Shown: positions 8,569-16,617 of the stretch, piece by piece
Numbering within the stretch: the first letter of the stretch is position 1
How the letters are laid out: each line of letters opens with the position of its first letter
Source of the DNA: Desulfuromonadales bacterium
GTDB lineage: Bacteria > Desulfobacterota > Desulfuromonadia > Desulfuromonadales > Geopsychrobacteraceae
DNA: 64,000 nt
Assembly: GCA_019429255.1 (NCBI GenBank)
Contig: JAHYIY010000006.1
Span: 1-64,000, forward strand
Direction of reading: 5' to 3'
Notes under the pieces: generated by a model
Databases searched by the model: none
What the model was told of the DNA's origin: nothing
What the model saw: the letters and a program-made list of their open reading frames with translations, nothing else
Position numbers and translations under genes: made by a program

Positions 8569-9501
8569 GTGGGAATGAAAGAAAATTACGTATCCATCGA
8601 TGTCGGGGTGAAAGGCGCATTCGTTGAACTGGCGAGCGCCGTGCTGATGGAGCAGGGGAGCTGTGGCATTGTTATTGAGGATCTGGAATTAGACACTTTT
8701 GATGTGCCCGACAATCCCCTGGAGGCTGACAAAGACTACACCCTTGTCGCCTATTTTGCCACCGAAACCCCTGTTGCAAGGTTACTTGACCAGTTAACAT
8801 CGGCTTTTGCCGAGTTGCCGGTGTTTGCCGCCGCAACGATCAGCCTGACGGTCAGTGAATCCTTGCCCAAGGTTGATTGGGCGCAGAGCTGGAAACAGAA
8901 CTTTACCAGCTTTCAGATTGGCAATCGCCTGATTGTCCACCCAAGTTGGGAAAATCCGCCTGTCGCAGAAAACCAGGTCGCTATTGAAATCGATCCGGGT
9001 ATGGCCTTTGGTACCGGCACCCATGCTACCACCCGACTCTGTCTGGAAGCCATTGCCGCGCAACTGGATAAAGGTCAGCGTCCGCTGCGCTTGCTCGATG
9101 TTGGTACCGGTTCCGGCATATTGGCCATCGGTGCAGCGGCACTGGGCTGTGATCAGGTGGTTGCAAATGACATAGATCCGATCGCTTGTGGCGTGGCGCG
9201 GGAAAATGTCGCTAGAAACAACCGGGAAAACCAGGTCACCGTTACGGATGAACCCCTGGAGAATATCGATGGCACCTATGATCTGGTAGTTGCCAATATC
9301 CTTGCCGAGGAAAATATCCGCCTCAAGGCGGCGCTGCTGCAGCGTCTGCGGCCTGGCGGATGGCTGATTTTATCTGGAATTCTCAAGGAAAAAGAATTCC
9401 TCGTGACGGCAGCTTTTGCCGGCGCGGAACTTCGGGCATTGCCACCATGCAGCCGTGATGGCTGGGTTTGCCTGGTGTATCAACGGCAACAAATGGCATG
9501 A
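8569..9501 (+). CDS. prmA: Ribosomal protein L11 methyltransferase
   Basis: A 310-residue SAM-dependent methyltransferase that trimethylates ribosomal protein L11. An N-terminal substrate-recognition domain of about 120 residues is followed by the Rossmann fold, with FGTGTHATTRLCL, the SAM loop LLDVGTGSGILAIGA and the catalytic-region motif VANILAEE. Length fits the PrmA family. The start could be GTG 8569 or ATG 8575; neither has a strong ribosome site. The stop overlaps the rsmE start (ATGA), so the two are translationally coupled; prmA-rsmE is a common bacterial pairing. Confidence 0.95.
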   Translation: MGMKENYVSIDVGVKGAFVELASAVLMEQGSCGIVIEDLELDTFDVPDNPLEADKDYTLVAYFATETPVARLLDQLTSAFAELPVFAAATISLTVSESLPKVDWAQSWKQNFTSFQIGNRLIVHPSWENPPVAENQVAIEIDPGMAFGTGTHATTRLCLEAIAAQLDKGQRPLRLLDVGTGSGILAIGAAALGCDQVVANDIDPIACGVARENVARNNRENQVTVTDEPLENIDGTYDLVVANILAEENIRLKAALLQRLRPGGWLILSGILKEKEFLVTAAFAGAELRALPPCSRDGWVCLVYQRQQMA

Positions 9502-10262
9502 GAAGTTTTTTTGTTGCGGATGTAGATTTTCGGTTTAATGATCGTATCCCGTTGCCGCAGGAACTGCATCATCATCTGGTGCGGGTGTTACGTCTCGCGC
9601 CTGGCGCTGAATTTCGGCTTTTTGATGGCCGCGGACAGGTTGCTGATGCGGTGTTGCAGGATGATGGTCGCGCCTGGCTGCGTTTGTTGCACGACAGTTT
9701 GCCGGCGCCCTGCCGGATCCGTTTGATTCAAGGAATTCCCAAGGGCGACAAAACCGAACTGATCCTGCAGAAAGGAACGGAGCTGGGGGTCAGCCAGTTT
9801 GATCTGGTTACCACTGAACGCAGTGTCGTGCGTTTCAAGCGCGAATCGCGCCAACGGTTGCGCTGGGAAAAGATTATCCAGGAAGCGGCACGTCAGAGTG
9901 GCCAGTATCATCTACCCCAATTGCAGTGCAGTGATTCCCTCGAAGCCACTCTGGCAGCGGATGAGGCGGATCTGAAACTGCTGCTGTGGGAGCAGAGTGA
10001 GGCTCCGTTGGCTGATCTGTTGGGCGATAAGAAACACCAGCGGATTTCGGTGATAGTAGGTCCCGAAGGGGGAATCTCTGAGACAGAGGCTGCTGTCGCC
10101 GTATCGAGCGGTTTTCAACCCGTCAGTCTGGGACCGAGAATTTTGCGGACGGAAACCGCCGGTCTTGCGATAATCGCTGTTTTACAATATCTTTATGGAG
10201 ATTTATCCGGTAGTTCAGGCTCAATAAAGCGAACCTATTCATCTGGAAAGGACATGTCATGA
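9498..10262 (+). CDS. rsmE: 16S rRNA (uracil1498-N3)-methyltransferase
   Basis: A 254-residue SPOUT-class RNA methyltransferase that modifies U1498 of 16S rRNA. An N-terminal PUA-like domain precedes the knotted domain, which shows IQGIPKGDKTELILQKGTEL, VGPEGGISETE and LGPRILRTETA, all hallmarks of RsmE. The start ATG at 9498 overlaps the prmA stop; the longer upstream frame adds ten residues with no family support. The stop (10260-10262) in turn overlaps the next start by 4 nt, so three genes run as one coupled operon. Confidence 0.95.
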   Translation: MRSFFVADVDFRFNDRIPLPQELHHHLVRVLRLAPGAEFRLFDGRGQVADAVLQDDGRAWLRLLHDSLPAPCRIRLIQGIPKGDKTELILQKGTELGVSQFDLVTTERSVVRFKRESRQRLRWEKIIQEAARQSGQYHLPQLQCSDSLEATLAADEADLKLLLWEQSEAPLADLLGDKKHQRISVIVGPEGGISETEAAVAVSSGFQPVSLGPRILRTETAGLAIIAVLQYLYGDLSGSSGSIKRTYSSGKDMS

Positions 10263-11533
10263 AGTGCCCCAAGTGTGGTTACAACAGCTTCGACTATCTC
10301 GACAGCTGCAAAAAATGCGGCAAGGATCTGGTAGAGTTTAAACAGCGCTTTGGAATCAAAAGTGTTCTGTTCCCGGGTGTTACCACGGCTACGGCTGCGA
10401 GTTTGGCTGAAGATGAAGGCCTGCTTGCAGTTGAGACTTCCGAACGTGCAGCGGCCACCGCGCTCGGTGCTGCGGATGTCTCTGCGGCTGCCAAAGCTCC
10501 GGCAGCAGCTGATGACAGTTCCTCTGGTGACGACTTTGGTTTCGATTTTATGGGCGAAAGCAGTGACGAGGAAGATCTCTCCTTCGATGAACTGTTTGAA
10601 GAGGCTCCACAAGAAGAGGATATGGAAGAGACACTCGAAGCCCCTAAGGGTGCCGCTGATGCCGAACCTGCAACAGCAGGGGGCGGTGACTTTGCTTTCG
10701 ATGTGCCTGAAGCTGATGACGAACTTGAGGACGATTTCGGTTTTGATGTCGAGGGTGTCGCAACGGAAGAAGCAGAACCAGGCAAGACCAAGGGCTCAGA
10801 GGAGGGCCCCTCCGACCCTTTTGACTTACCGGAGTCTTCAGCTGTCGTGGAGGCTCCGGTACCATCGATTCCAGCTAGCAACGTAACGACTGGAGCTGCC
10901 GCAATGGCGGAATCCGCGGTTGTGACAGGGCAACGACCGGATGATCAGTCAGCTGTGGAAGATAGGACTCCCTTCGCGGCAGGGGAAGAAGAGGATCTGT
11001 TTCACGATTCTGTTGTCGAACACAACCAGGGTTTTGTCCTCCCCGATGAAACAGCGGCTGAATTTCTCAGTCTGGAAGAGGGTGCGCCAGAGCTGCTGCC
11101 GGCCTCTCTGCGTGGACGTTTTGCCTCCTTTGTTTATGATGCTGCCGTTCTGCTCGTGGTCGGGGTTGGTTTTGTGGTTGCAGCCGAGGTTTCCATGTCC
11201 GGGCAGGCAGGGCCACTGCCGACACTGGACAGGCTGATTGATTTGTCGGTTCCCTACTTTCTGGTGCTCTTTTCCCTCACTTTCGGGTATTTCACCCTCT
11301 TCCATTTCCTCGCCGGGCAGACCCCCGGCAAAATGCTGACCGGTCTGCGCGTAGAAACCGATGGCGGTGAACCGCTGGCTTTTTCCCAGGCTTTTATGCG
11401 CAGCGTCGGTGGCTTGCTGCAGCTGCTCCCCCTTGGTGTGGGTTATCTGCAGTTGTTGTTCAGCGGCGATGGTCGTGGCTGGAATGACCGCCTCGCTGGT
11501 ACCCGGATTGTCATGGTCGCGTCAAAAAAATAA
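10259..11533 (+). CDS. Zinc-ribbon, acidic-linker, RDD-domain membrane protein
   Basis: A 424-residue protein of three parts. The N-terminus is a zinc ribbon (CPKCGYNSF then CKKCGKDL, two CxxC pairs). Residues about 45-275 form a low-complexity, strongly acidic and alanine-rich linker with repeated DDFGFD/DDFGFDV-like motifs. The C-terminal 140 residues are an RDD domain (LRGRFASFVYDAAVL, GQTPGKMLTGLRV, GWNDRLAGTRIV) with about four membrane helices. RDD proteins are linked to transport or stress, but the function of this fusion is unknown. It is translationally coupled to rsmE and ends 1 nt from the convergent metallo-hydrolase gene. Confidence 0.8.
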   Translation: MKCPKCGYNSFDYLDSCKKCGKDLVEFKQRFGIKSVLFPGVTTATAASLAEDEGLLAVETSERAAATALGAADVSAAAKAPAAADDSSSGDDFGFDFMGESSDEEDLSFDELFEEAPQEEDMEETLEAPKGAADAEPATAGGGDFAFDVPEADDELEDDFGFDVEGVATEEAEPGKTKGSEEGPSDPFDLPESSAVVEAPVPSIPASNVTTGAAAMAESAVVTGQRPDDQSAVEDRTPFAAGEEEDLFHDSVVEHNQGFVLPDETAAEFLSLEEGAPELLPASLRGRFASFVYDAAVLLVVGVGFVVAAEVSMSGQAGPLPTLDRLIDLSVPYFLVLFSLTFGYFTLFHFLAGQTPGKMLTGLRVETDGGEPLAFSQAFMRSVGGLLQLLPLGVGYLQLLFSGDGRGWNDRLAGTRIVMVASKK

Positions 11534-11534
11534 G

Positions 11535-12152
11535 TTACCCCATTCTCAAAGCAATAAAAGATTCCAGATCGGGACATTTGATAAACTCATTGTGCTCCAG
11601 CTCCCAGGCGATGGTGGAGTGTGGCAGCGGACCGTAGTCGTGGCCGGGATACACCCTGGTCGCCGGCGGCAGTTTTTTCAGGCGCTGCAAGCTGGTGTAG
11701 AGCTGGCGCACGTCACTGCCGGGCAGGTCGGCGCGGCCGCAACGGCTGACAAACAGGGTGTCACCGGAGATAATCGCATCTGTTGTGACGAACACCACGG
11801 AACCGGGGGCGTGTCCCGGAGTGTCCATGACGGTGACGGATGAATTGCCGATAGGTAGTTGCATTCCCTCTGCCAGCTGGATATCGGCATCGGGAATAGC
11901 GTCCGGGTGGGCGGCAAGCTTGATGTCCCCGGCGGCCAGAATGTCGCCATTGCCCTTGATGTGATCCTGATGGCCGTGGGTATTAAGCAAAAGGTGTACG
12001 GTGACCTCGCGCCGGGCGGCCTCAGCCAGAACAAGCTGAGGTCGCATCGACGGATCGACTACAGCTCCCTCGCGGGTTTGAGGGCAGTAGATCAGATAGG
12101 AGAAGTTCTCCATAGCGCTTGTTTTAAGTTGGACGATTTCGAGGGCTACCAT
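11535..12152 (-). CDS. MBL-fold metallo-hydrolase (glyoxalase II-like)
   Basis: A 205-residue metallo-beta-lactamase-fold hydrolase. It has the metal-binding THGHQDH motif, a later TPGHAPGS histidine, SGDTLF and the C-terminal VYPGHDYG. This order and the short length match the small glyoxalase II-like hydrolases that cleave thioesters such as S-lactoylglutathione, though persulfide dioxygenase-like relatives also exist. The start ATG at 12150-12152 overlaps the stop of the upstream 72-residue gene, so the two are coupled. Physiological substrate unknown. Confidence 0.88.
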   Translation of the reverse strand: MVALEIVQLKTSAMENFSYLIYCPQTREGAVVDPSMRPQLVLAEAARREVTVHLLLNTHGHQDHIKGNGDILAAGDIKLAAHPDAIPDADIQLAEGMQLPIGNSSVTVMDTPGHAPGSVVFVTTDAIISGDTLFVSRCGRADLPGSDVRQLYTSLQRLKKLPPATRVYPGHDYGPLPHSTIAWELEHNEFIKCPDLESFIALRMG

Positions 12153-12364
12153 GGGTAGGTTACCGGTTCCTGTTTGCCGATATGGCGGATTTCCATAGCG
12201 ACAACTTTAAAGCGGTCACCAGTTTTGTGTACTACCCACTCATCTCCTTCTTCAGGCGGTTGGGGAAACTCACGGGAACCTAAATAAACGTCTTCATTGC
12301 CGATCATCCCCCACCAGTCGAGGGAGCCGGTCTGCCAGATCTTGGTCTTGAGAAAAAAGGCCAT
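12146..12364 (-). CDS. Small hypothetical protein (72 aa)
   Basis: No family was recognised. The preferred start, ATG at 12362-12364, follows a good AGGAGAAACA ribosome site and shortens the longest frame by 36 residues. The product is a tryptophan-rich, mixed-charge small protein (DWWGMIGNEDVY, EEGDEWVVHKTGDRF) without signal peptide or membrane helix, reminiscent of a small beta-barrel. It is transcribed just upstream of, and overlaps, the metallo-hydrolase gene, and is divergent from dapF. Confidence 0.7.
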   Translation of the reverse strand: MAFFLKTKIWQTGSLDWWGMIGNEDVYLGSREFPQPPEEGDEWVVHKTGDRFKVVAMEIRHIGKQEPVTYPW

Positions 12365-12471
12365 TGTTTCTCCTGTGTTTGGCTGTAAGTGGTTGAGCGG
12401 TGTAAACTTAAACCTTATACTAGCAGAGAGGGTTGGGCAGCGACAACCATGGAAAATGGAGCGATGAGTCA

Positions 12472-13311
12472 ATGAAATTCACCAAAATGCATGGCGCCGG
12501 TAACGACTACGTTTATATCAACTGTTTTGAGGAGCAGATTGACGATCCGGTGAGCTTGTCTCAAGAAATCAGTCATCGCAACTTCGGCGTTGGTTCTGAC
12601 GGGTTGATCCTGATTTTGCCCTCAGGCCAGGCCGATTTGCGGATGCGCATGTTCAATGCCGACGGGAGTGAGGCAGAGATGTGCGGCAATGGCATTCGCT
12701 GCGTTGCCAAATATGCCTACGATCATGGCCTCACCCGAAAAACCGACATCAGCGTTGAAACCGGGAGCGGCGTTCTGGCGCTTCATCTGTTTGTCAATCA
12801 TGACGGTCGGGTTGATCAGGTGCGTGTCGCCATGGGTCGACCCCGTTTGACCAGAGCTGAGATACCAATGATCGGCCCGGCCGGCGAACAGGTGCTGAAT
12901 GTTCCTGTTGATATCGCCGGTCGGCGTCTCGAACTGACCTGCGTTTCCATGGGTAATCCCCATGCGGTGATCTATGTCGACGATGTGGAGCAGTTTCCGG
13001 TTCACCAGATTGGTCCGCTGATTGAGCATCATGCCTGGTTTCCCAGGCGCACCAACGTCGAATTTGTCCAGATTCTTTCTCCTGGTGAGGTAATTCAGCG
13101 CACCTGGGAGCGTGGTGCCGGTGAAACCCTGGCCTGCGGTACCGGCGCGGCCGCGGTGACGGTTGCCGGAGTGGTGACCGGGCGGTCCGAGGGCAGAATT
13201 ACCAACCACCTGCGGGGTGGAGATCTGTACCTGGAGTGGCTTGATGACGGTGAGGTGTTGATGACCGGTCCGGCGGTCGAAGTATTCAGCGGGATTTATG
13301 CCCCAGGCTAA
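12472..13311 (+). CDS. dapF: Diaminopimelate epimerase
   Basis: A 279-residue epimerase that interconverts LL- and meso-diaminopimelate for lysine and peptidoglycan synthesis. It has the N-terminal MKFTKMHGAGNDYVY motif, the first catalytic cysteine in EMCGNGIRC and the second in LACGTGAAA. The start ATG at 12472 was chosen because the family begins at MKFTKMHG; the longer frame adds 13 residues with no match. It opens a five-gene plus-strand run (dapF, HAD phosphatase, nfo, dtd, DUF4124-like). Confidence 0.97.
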   Translation: MKFTKMHGAGNDYVYINCFEEQIDDPVSLSQEISHRNFGVGSDGLILILPSGQADLRMRMFNADGSEAEMCGNGIRCVAKYAYDHGLTRKTDISVETGSGVLALHLFVNHDGRVDQVRVAMGRPRLTRAEIPMIGPAGEQVLNVPVDIAGRRLELTCVSMGNPHAVIYVDDVEQFPVHQIGPLIEHHAWFPRRTNVEFVQILSPGEVIQRTWERGAGETLACGTGAAAVTVAGVVTGRSEGRITNHLRGGDLYLEWLDDGEVLMTGPAVEVFSGIYAPG

Positions 13312-13324
13312 AAAAGGTTACAGG

Positions 13325-13984
13325 ATGAAAGCGGTACTTTTTGATCTGGATAACACACTTTATGCGCCGGGCTGTGATCTGTTTTCCTTGATTGATGTAC
13401 GCATCAACCGCTATATGGAAGAGGTAGCCGGTATTGCCCTGGCCGACGTCGATGGATTGCGGCGTCGCTACTGGCACGACTATGGGGCCACCCTGCTGGG
13501 GCTGATTCGTCATCATGAGGTCGATCCGGAGGATTATCTCGACTACGTTCATGATGTCGATGTTGCTAGTCGTCTGGTGCCTGATCCTGCCCTGCGCGCT
13601 GTTCTCAAGGATTCCGGCATCCCCAGCTATGTCTTTACCAACGGTTCGCGTGGTCACGCTGATCGGGTGCTGGGTGCTCTTGGTATCGCTGACCTGTTTG
13701 TTGATGTCTTTGATATCCGGATTGCGGGATACCAGCCCAAACCCAACCCTGACCCCTATCAGCAGGTGCTGGGGCGGCTTGCTCTGCAGGGAGAAGACTG
13801 TGTGATGGTTGAAGATCAGTTGCAGAATCTGCAAACGGCAAAAACATTCGGTATGACCACCGTCCTGGTTGCTCCTGAAGATCAGGCTGGAAGGGATGTT
13901 TCGTGGGTTGACAGTCATCTTCAGGCAGTGGGTGACATCGCGCCTTTACTCAGTCGTTGGTGTGCCGGTTTCGTTGATGGCTGA
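13325..13984 (+). CDS. HAD-superfamily pyrimidine 5'-nucleotidase-like phosphatase
   Basis: A 219-residue HAD phosphatase. Motif I is VLFDLDNTLYAP, motif II includes VFTNGSRGHA, the lysine motif lies in YQPKPNPDPY, and motif IV is VMVEDQLQNLQTAK. The FDLDNTLY signature and length fit the SDT1/pyrimidine 5'-nucleotidase subgroup. The start ATG at 13325 follows a weak AGG site and begins directly at the nucleophile motif, as in the family. The stop overlaps the start of nfo by 8 nt, so the genes are coupled. The nucleotide substrate is inferred. Confidence 0.85.
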   Translation: MKAVLFDLDNTLYAPGCDLFSLIDVRINRYMEEVAGIALADVDGLRRRYWHDYGATLLGLIRHHEVDPEDYLDYVHDVDVASRLVPDPALRAVLKDSGIPSYVFTNGSRGHADRVLGALGIADLFVDVFDIRIAGYQPKPNPDPYQQVLGRLALQGEDCVMVEDQLQNLQTAKTFGMTTVLVAPEDQAGRDVSWVDSHLQAVGDIAPLLSRWCAGFVDG

Positions 13985-14843
13985 GCCTGCCACCTCGCAA
14001 TTATTGCTCGGCACCCATGTGTCGATTGCCGGGGGAATGGAACAGGCTTTTTCCCGGGCCGGCGTCATCGGCGCTACCGCCATTCAGGTGTTTACCCGTA
14101 ATGCCAGTCGCTGGCAGGTTCCACCCCTGAGCGAAGAAACCGTTGCGGCGTTTCGTGCGGCACGAAAAACAAGTACAGTACGCTACGTTGCTGCCCACAG
14201 CAGTTATCTGCTCAATCTCGCCAGTCCCGATCCGGATCAACGGCAACGCTCGATTCTCACCTGCCTGGACGAACTTGATCGCTGTCGGCGGCTCGGGATC
14301 GAGTCACTGGTTATTCATCCCGGCTCGCACAAGGGGGAAGGGGTTACTGCCGGGTTGACAACCTTGTGTCGAAGTTTTGAGCAGATTTGCCGGCAAGTCG
14401 GTGATGAGGTAACCATCCTGTTGGAAAATACCGCCGGCCAGGGCCATTCCCTCGGGGCGTCGCTTGATCAGTTGGCCTGGGCGCTTGAACGCCTCGATCC
14501 CGGACGTTTTGGTGTCTGTCTGGATACCTGTCACGCCTTTGCTGCCGGCTACGATATCAGTACCTCTCAGGGCTACGAACAACTGATGGAGCTGATTGAC
14601 CGGTTGATCGGTATTGATCTTGTGCAGCTCTTTCACTTGAACGACAGTAAAAAACCCCTGGGTTCCAGGGTAGATCGTCACGAACATGTCGGGCAGGGGT
14701 TGATCGGCGTTGAGGGCTTTCGGTGTCTGATGCAGGATCAGCGCTTTGCCGATTGTCCCAAAATTATCGAAACGCCGCCGGGCGAAAGCAACTGTTACGA
14801 TCTGGAAAATCTGGCCCTGTTACGACATCTGGCGCAACCATAG
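13977..14843 (+). CDS. nfo: Endonuclease IV (AP endonuclease)
   Basis: A 288-residue TIM-barrel AP endonuclease that cuts DNA 5' to abasic sites in base excision repair. Family motifs are present: GTHVSIAGGM, VFTRNASRW, AAHSSYLLNLASPD, VIHPGSHKGEG, ILLENTAGQG, VCLDTCHAFAAGYD, FHLNDSKKPLGS and the RHEHVGQG zinc-site region. The start ATG 13977 is inside the end of the preceding phosphatase gene; the longest frame begins 36 codons earlier but has no family support. Confidence 0.97.
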   Translation: MAEPATSQLLLGTHVSIAGGMEQAFSRAGVIGATAIQVFTRNASRWQVPPLSEETVAAFRAARKTSTVRYVAAHSSYLLNLASPDPDQRQRSILTCLDELDRCRRLGIESLVIHPGSHKGEGVTAGLTTLCRSFEQICRQVGDEVTILLENTAGQGHSLGASLDQLAWALERLDPGRFGVCLDTCHAFAAGYDISTSQGYEQLMELIDRLIGIDLVQLFHLNDSKKPLGSRVDRHEHVGQGLIGVEGFRCLMQDQRFADCPKIIETPPGESNCYDLENLALLRHLAQP

Positions 14844-14870
14844 AGCTGAATCTTTAAAAGAGGACAAATC

Positions 14871-15320
14871 ATGCGGGCGGTAGTACAGCGAGTGACTCAG
14901 GCGGGAGTGACGGTAGCAGGGAAAAGAGTGGCAGATATTGCCATTGGATTGCTGGTGCTGATCGGGATAGAGCAGGGGGATGACCACAAGGACGCCGCTT
15001 ATCTCGCGGAAAAGATAGCTGGACTGCGGATTTTTGAAGATGCGGCGGGTAAGATGAATCTATCTGTCGCCGCTATTCAGGGAGAGGTGCTGGTGGTGTC
15101 GCAGTTTACCCTTCTTGCTGATTGTCGCAAAGGACGGCGCCCCGGTTTCTCACATGCGGCGCCGCCGGAATTGGCCGAGCCCTTGTGTGATCATGTTGTT
15201 GCGTTGTTAAAAGGTTCGGGGGTCAAGGTGCAGACCGGGGTGTTTCGTGCTGACATGGCAGTGGATCTGGTGAATGATGGGCCGGTGACCATGCTTATTG
15301 ACAGCAGAAAACTGTTATGA
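14871..15320 (+). CDS. dtd: D-aminoacyl-tRNA deacylase
   Basis: A 149-residue trans-editing enzyme that removes D-amino acids (and glycine from tRNA-Ala) from mischarged tRNA. Diagnostic motifs are MRAVVQRV at the N-terminus, the catalytic SQFTLLADCRKGRRPGF region, and the cross-subunit NDGPVTMLID segment. Length and both signature motifs are standard. The next open frame overlaps the stop by 4 nt, although a better start for that gene lies 15 nt after the stop. Confidence 0.97.
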   Translation: MRAVVQRVTQAGVTVAGKRVADIAIGLLVLIGIEQGDDHKDAAYLAEKIAGLRIFEDAAGKMNLSVAAIQGEVLVVSQFTLLADCRKGRRPGFSHAAPPELAEPLCDHVVALLKGSGVKVQTGVFRADMAVDLVNDGPVTMLIDSRKLL

Positions 15321-15334
15321 GCAGGAGTTTACAA

Positions 15335-15862
15335 ATGAGAATACTGATTCTGATGATTGTTTTTGTCTCTCTTCCACTGGTGGCGGCAGCAACGCTGTAT
15401 AGCTGTCGCGATAGTGAGGGGCGATTGCATGTGACTGATAATTTACAAGCGCTGCCGGATGAATGCCGGGCTGATGTACATGAAGTAGAGGCCAGTGATC
15501 CGGATAACCTTCATTTTGTTCCGGAGCGTACTCCTGCACCTGCAGTCGATCACCGTTCAGAATATCAGCGCCAGCTGCTTGAGCAACAGCGGCAGCAACA
15601 GGAGCAGCAGCAGCGCGAGGAGCAACTGATCAGAGAGGCGCAAGGGCTGGCTGACAGGTTTGATCGGGCGCAGCAGGAACGCCGCAATGCCATCAGGCGC
15701 TGGAGTGCCGAATCACGCCGGACGATTGAGTTTGCAGTGGATGAAATGGCTGCTGCCCGCAGCGGTAAGCAACGGATGCTGGCCGATCTTGAGCGGCAGC
15801 GAGTGTCGATCAGAACCTCAGAACAGGTACGGACGATTCTCGAGCAGATCCCCGAGCCCTGA
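15335..15862 (+). CDS. Secreted DUF4124-like protein with Gln/Glu-rich coiled coil
   Basis: A 175-residue exported protein of unknown role. A signal peptide (LILMIVFVSLPLVAAA) leads into a short domain with LYSCRDSEGRLHVTDNL, the pattern of DUF4124-type periplasmic proteins. Residues about 85-125 form a Q/E/R-rich coiled coil, followed by a charged helical tail. The ATG at 15335 is preferred over the overlapping ATG at 15317 because an AGGAG site lies 7 nt before it. It is the last gene of the dapF run. Confidence 0.75.
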   Translation: MRILILMIVFVSLPLVAAATLYSCRDSEGRLHVTDNLQALPDECRADVHEVEASDPDNLHFVPERTPAPAVDHRSEYQRQLLEQQRQQQEQQQREEQLIREAQGLADRFDRAQQERRNAIRRWSAESRRTIEFAVDEMAAARSGKQRMLADLERQRVSIRTSEQVRTILEQIPEP

Positions 15863-15970
15863 TTGTTCTAATAAAAGACACGCTATGAAGCCCTTCGATT
15901 GGCAACTGGCCAGGCACGAATATGCTGATAAAAAACCTAATCAAAGAGACAAAAGTGAGCTTGTTGATGA

Positions 15971-16090
15971 TCGCTGTTAGTTGCCGTAGCTGAATTGCGC
16001 CATCGCACCCTCTCTCCTGCAGCACACGCGGTTAAACAATTGATTGTTGAGACCCTTGCAGCAGAACAGATAGCAACCGGTGATGGCTGA
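15971..16090 (+). pseudogene. Possible remnant of a LysR-type regulator C-terminus
   Basis: An open frame of 39 codons, beginning after an in-frame stop and without a start codon, reads VAELRHRTLSPAAHAVKQLI and then VETLAAEQI. This resembles the last helix region of LysR effector domains, where a TLSPAA-like segment is common. Nothing upstream continues the homology. It is best read as a decayed gene end. The call rests on a short segment. Confidence 0.3.
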
Positions 16091-16103
16091 AGCGTGTGAC
16101 AGG

Positions 16104-16131
16104 GTTTTACGTAAAACTTTTAAACTATGAT
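16104..16131 (+). promoter_or_regulatory. Palindrome and -10-like box upstream of the PA2779-family gene
   Basis: A perfect 14-nt palindrome, GTTTTACGTAAAAC, occupies 16104-16117. A -10-like TATGAT lies at 16126-16131, about 70 nt before the PA2779-type start, which has its own AAGGAGAG site. The palindrome is well placed to be an operator overlapping a promoter. No convincing -35 box was found, so the promoter call is tentative. Confidence 0.4.
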
Positions 16132-16200
16132 ATGCTTAGCTTTTAAGGTTCTCGTCCGTTAACTGGTCAACCTCAATTCTAATAAAAAGGAGAGATATCG

Positions 16201-16617
16201 ATGAAACCGCGGATTCTTCAATATGTTGCTAAACCCATGTGCCTGCTGCTTGCTTTTTGCTTTCTTACCGTTGATGTCGGCATTCGTACCGCACAAGCCG
16301 GAATGATCAGCACCGATACAGTTCTGACAGCACAGACAAATGACGCTGCGCGGGAGCAGGTGATGGATTTTCTTGCCCGCGAGGAAGTGAAGCAGGCAAT
16401 GGCCAATCAAGGTGTTGCGGTCGATGAGGTAGCTGCCCGCGTGGCGACCCTCAGCGATGCGGAAATTGCTTTGCTTGCCAATGAGATTGAGCACTTGCCG
16501 GCGGGGGCATCTTTTGGAGCGGTTATTGGTGCGGTGGTTTTCGTTTTTATCGTGCTGCTGATTACTGATGTCTTAGGATTTACCAAGGTATTTCCCTTTA
16601 CCAAACCGATCCGTTAA
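16201..16617 (+). CDS. PA2779-family membrane protein
   Basis: A 138-residue protein with a signal peptide (LLLAFCFLTVDVG... ending at AQAG), a conserved helical segment with REQVMDFLAREEVKQAM, a VARVATLSDAEIALLANEIE motif, and a single C-terminal membrane helix (GAVIGAVVFVFIVLLITDVLG) followed by FTKVFPF. This matches the small protein family named after Pseudomonas PA2779, which is regularly next to a PA2778-type cysteine peptidase, as here. The two genes abut with no gap. Function is unknown; a shared membrane or export role is inferred from the pairing. Confidence 0.88.
   Translation: MKPRILQYVAKPMCLLLAFCFLTVDVGIRTAQAGMISTDTVLTAQTNDAAREQVMDFLAREEVKQAMANQGVAVDEVAARVATLSDAEIALLANEIEHLPAGASFGAVIGAVVFVFIVLLITDVLGFTKVFPFTKPIR

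Noticed and set aside
11531-11537. Convergent stops of the RDD protein and metallo-hydrolase only 1 nt apart
   Set aside because: Tight, but ordinary in compact genomes; no special structure was found there.
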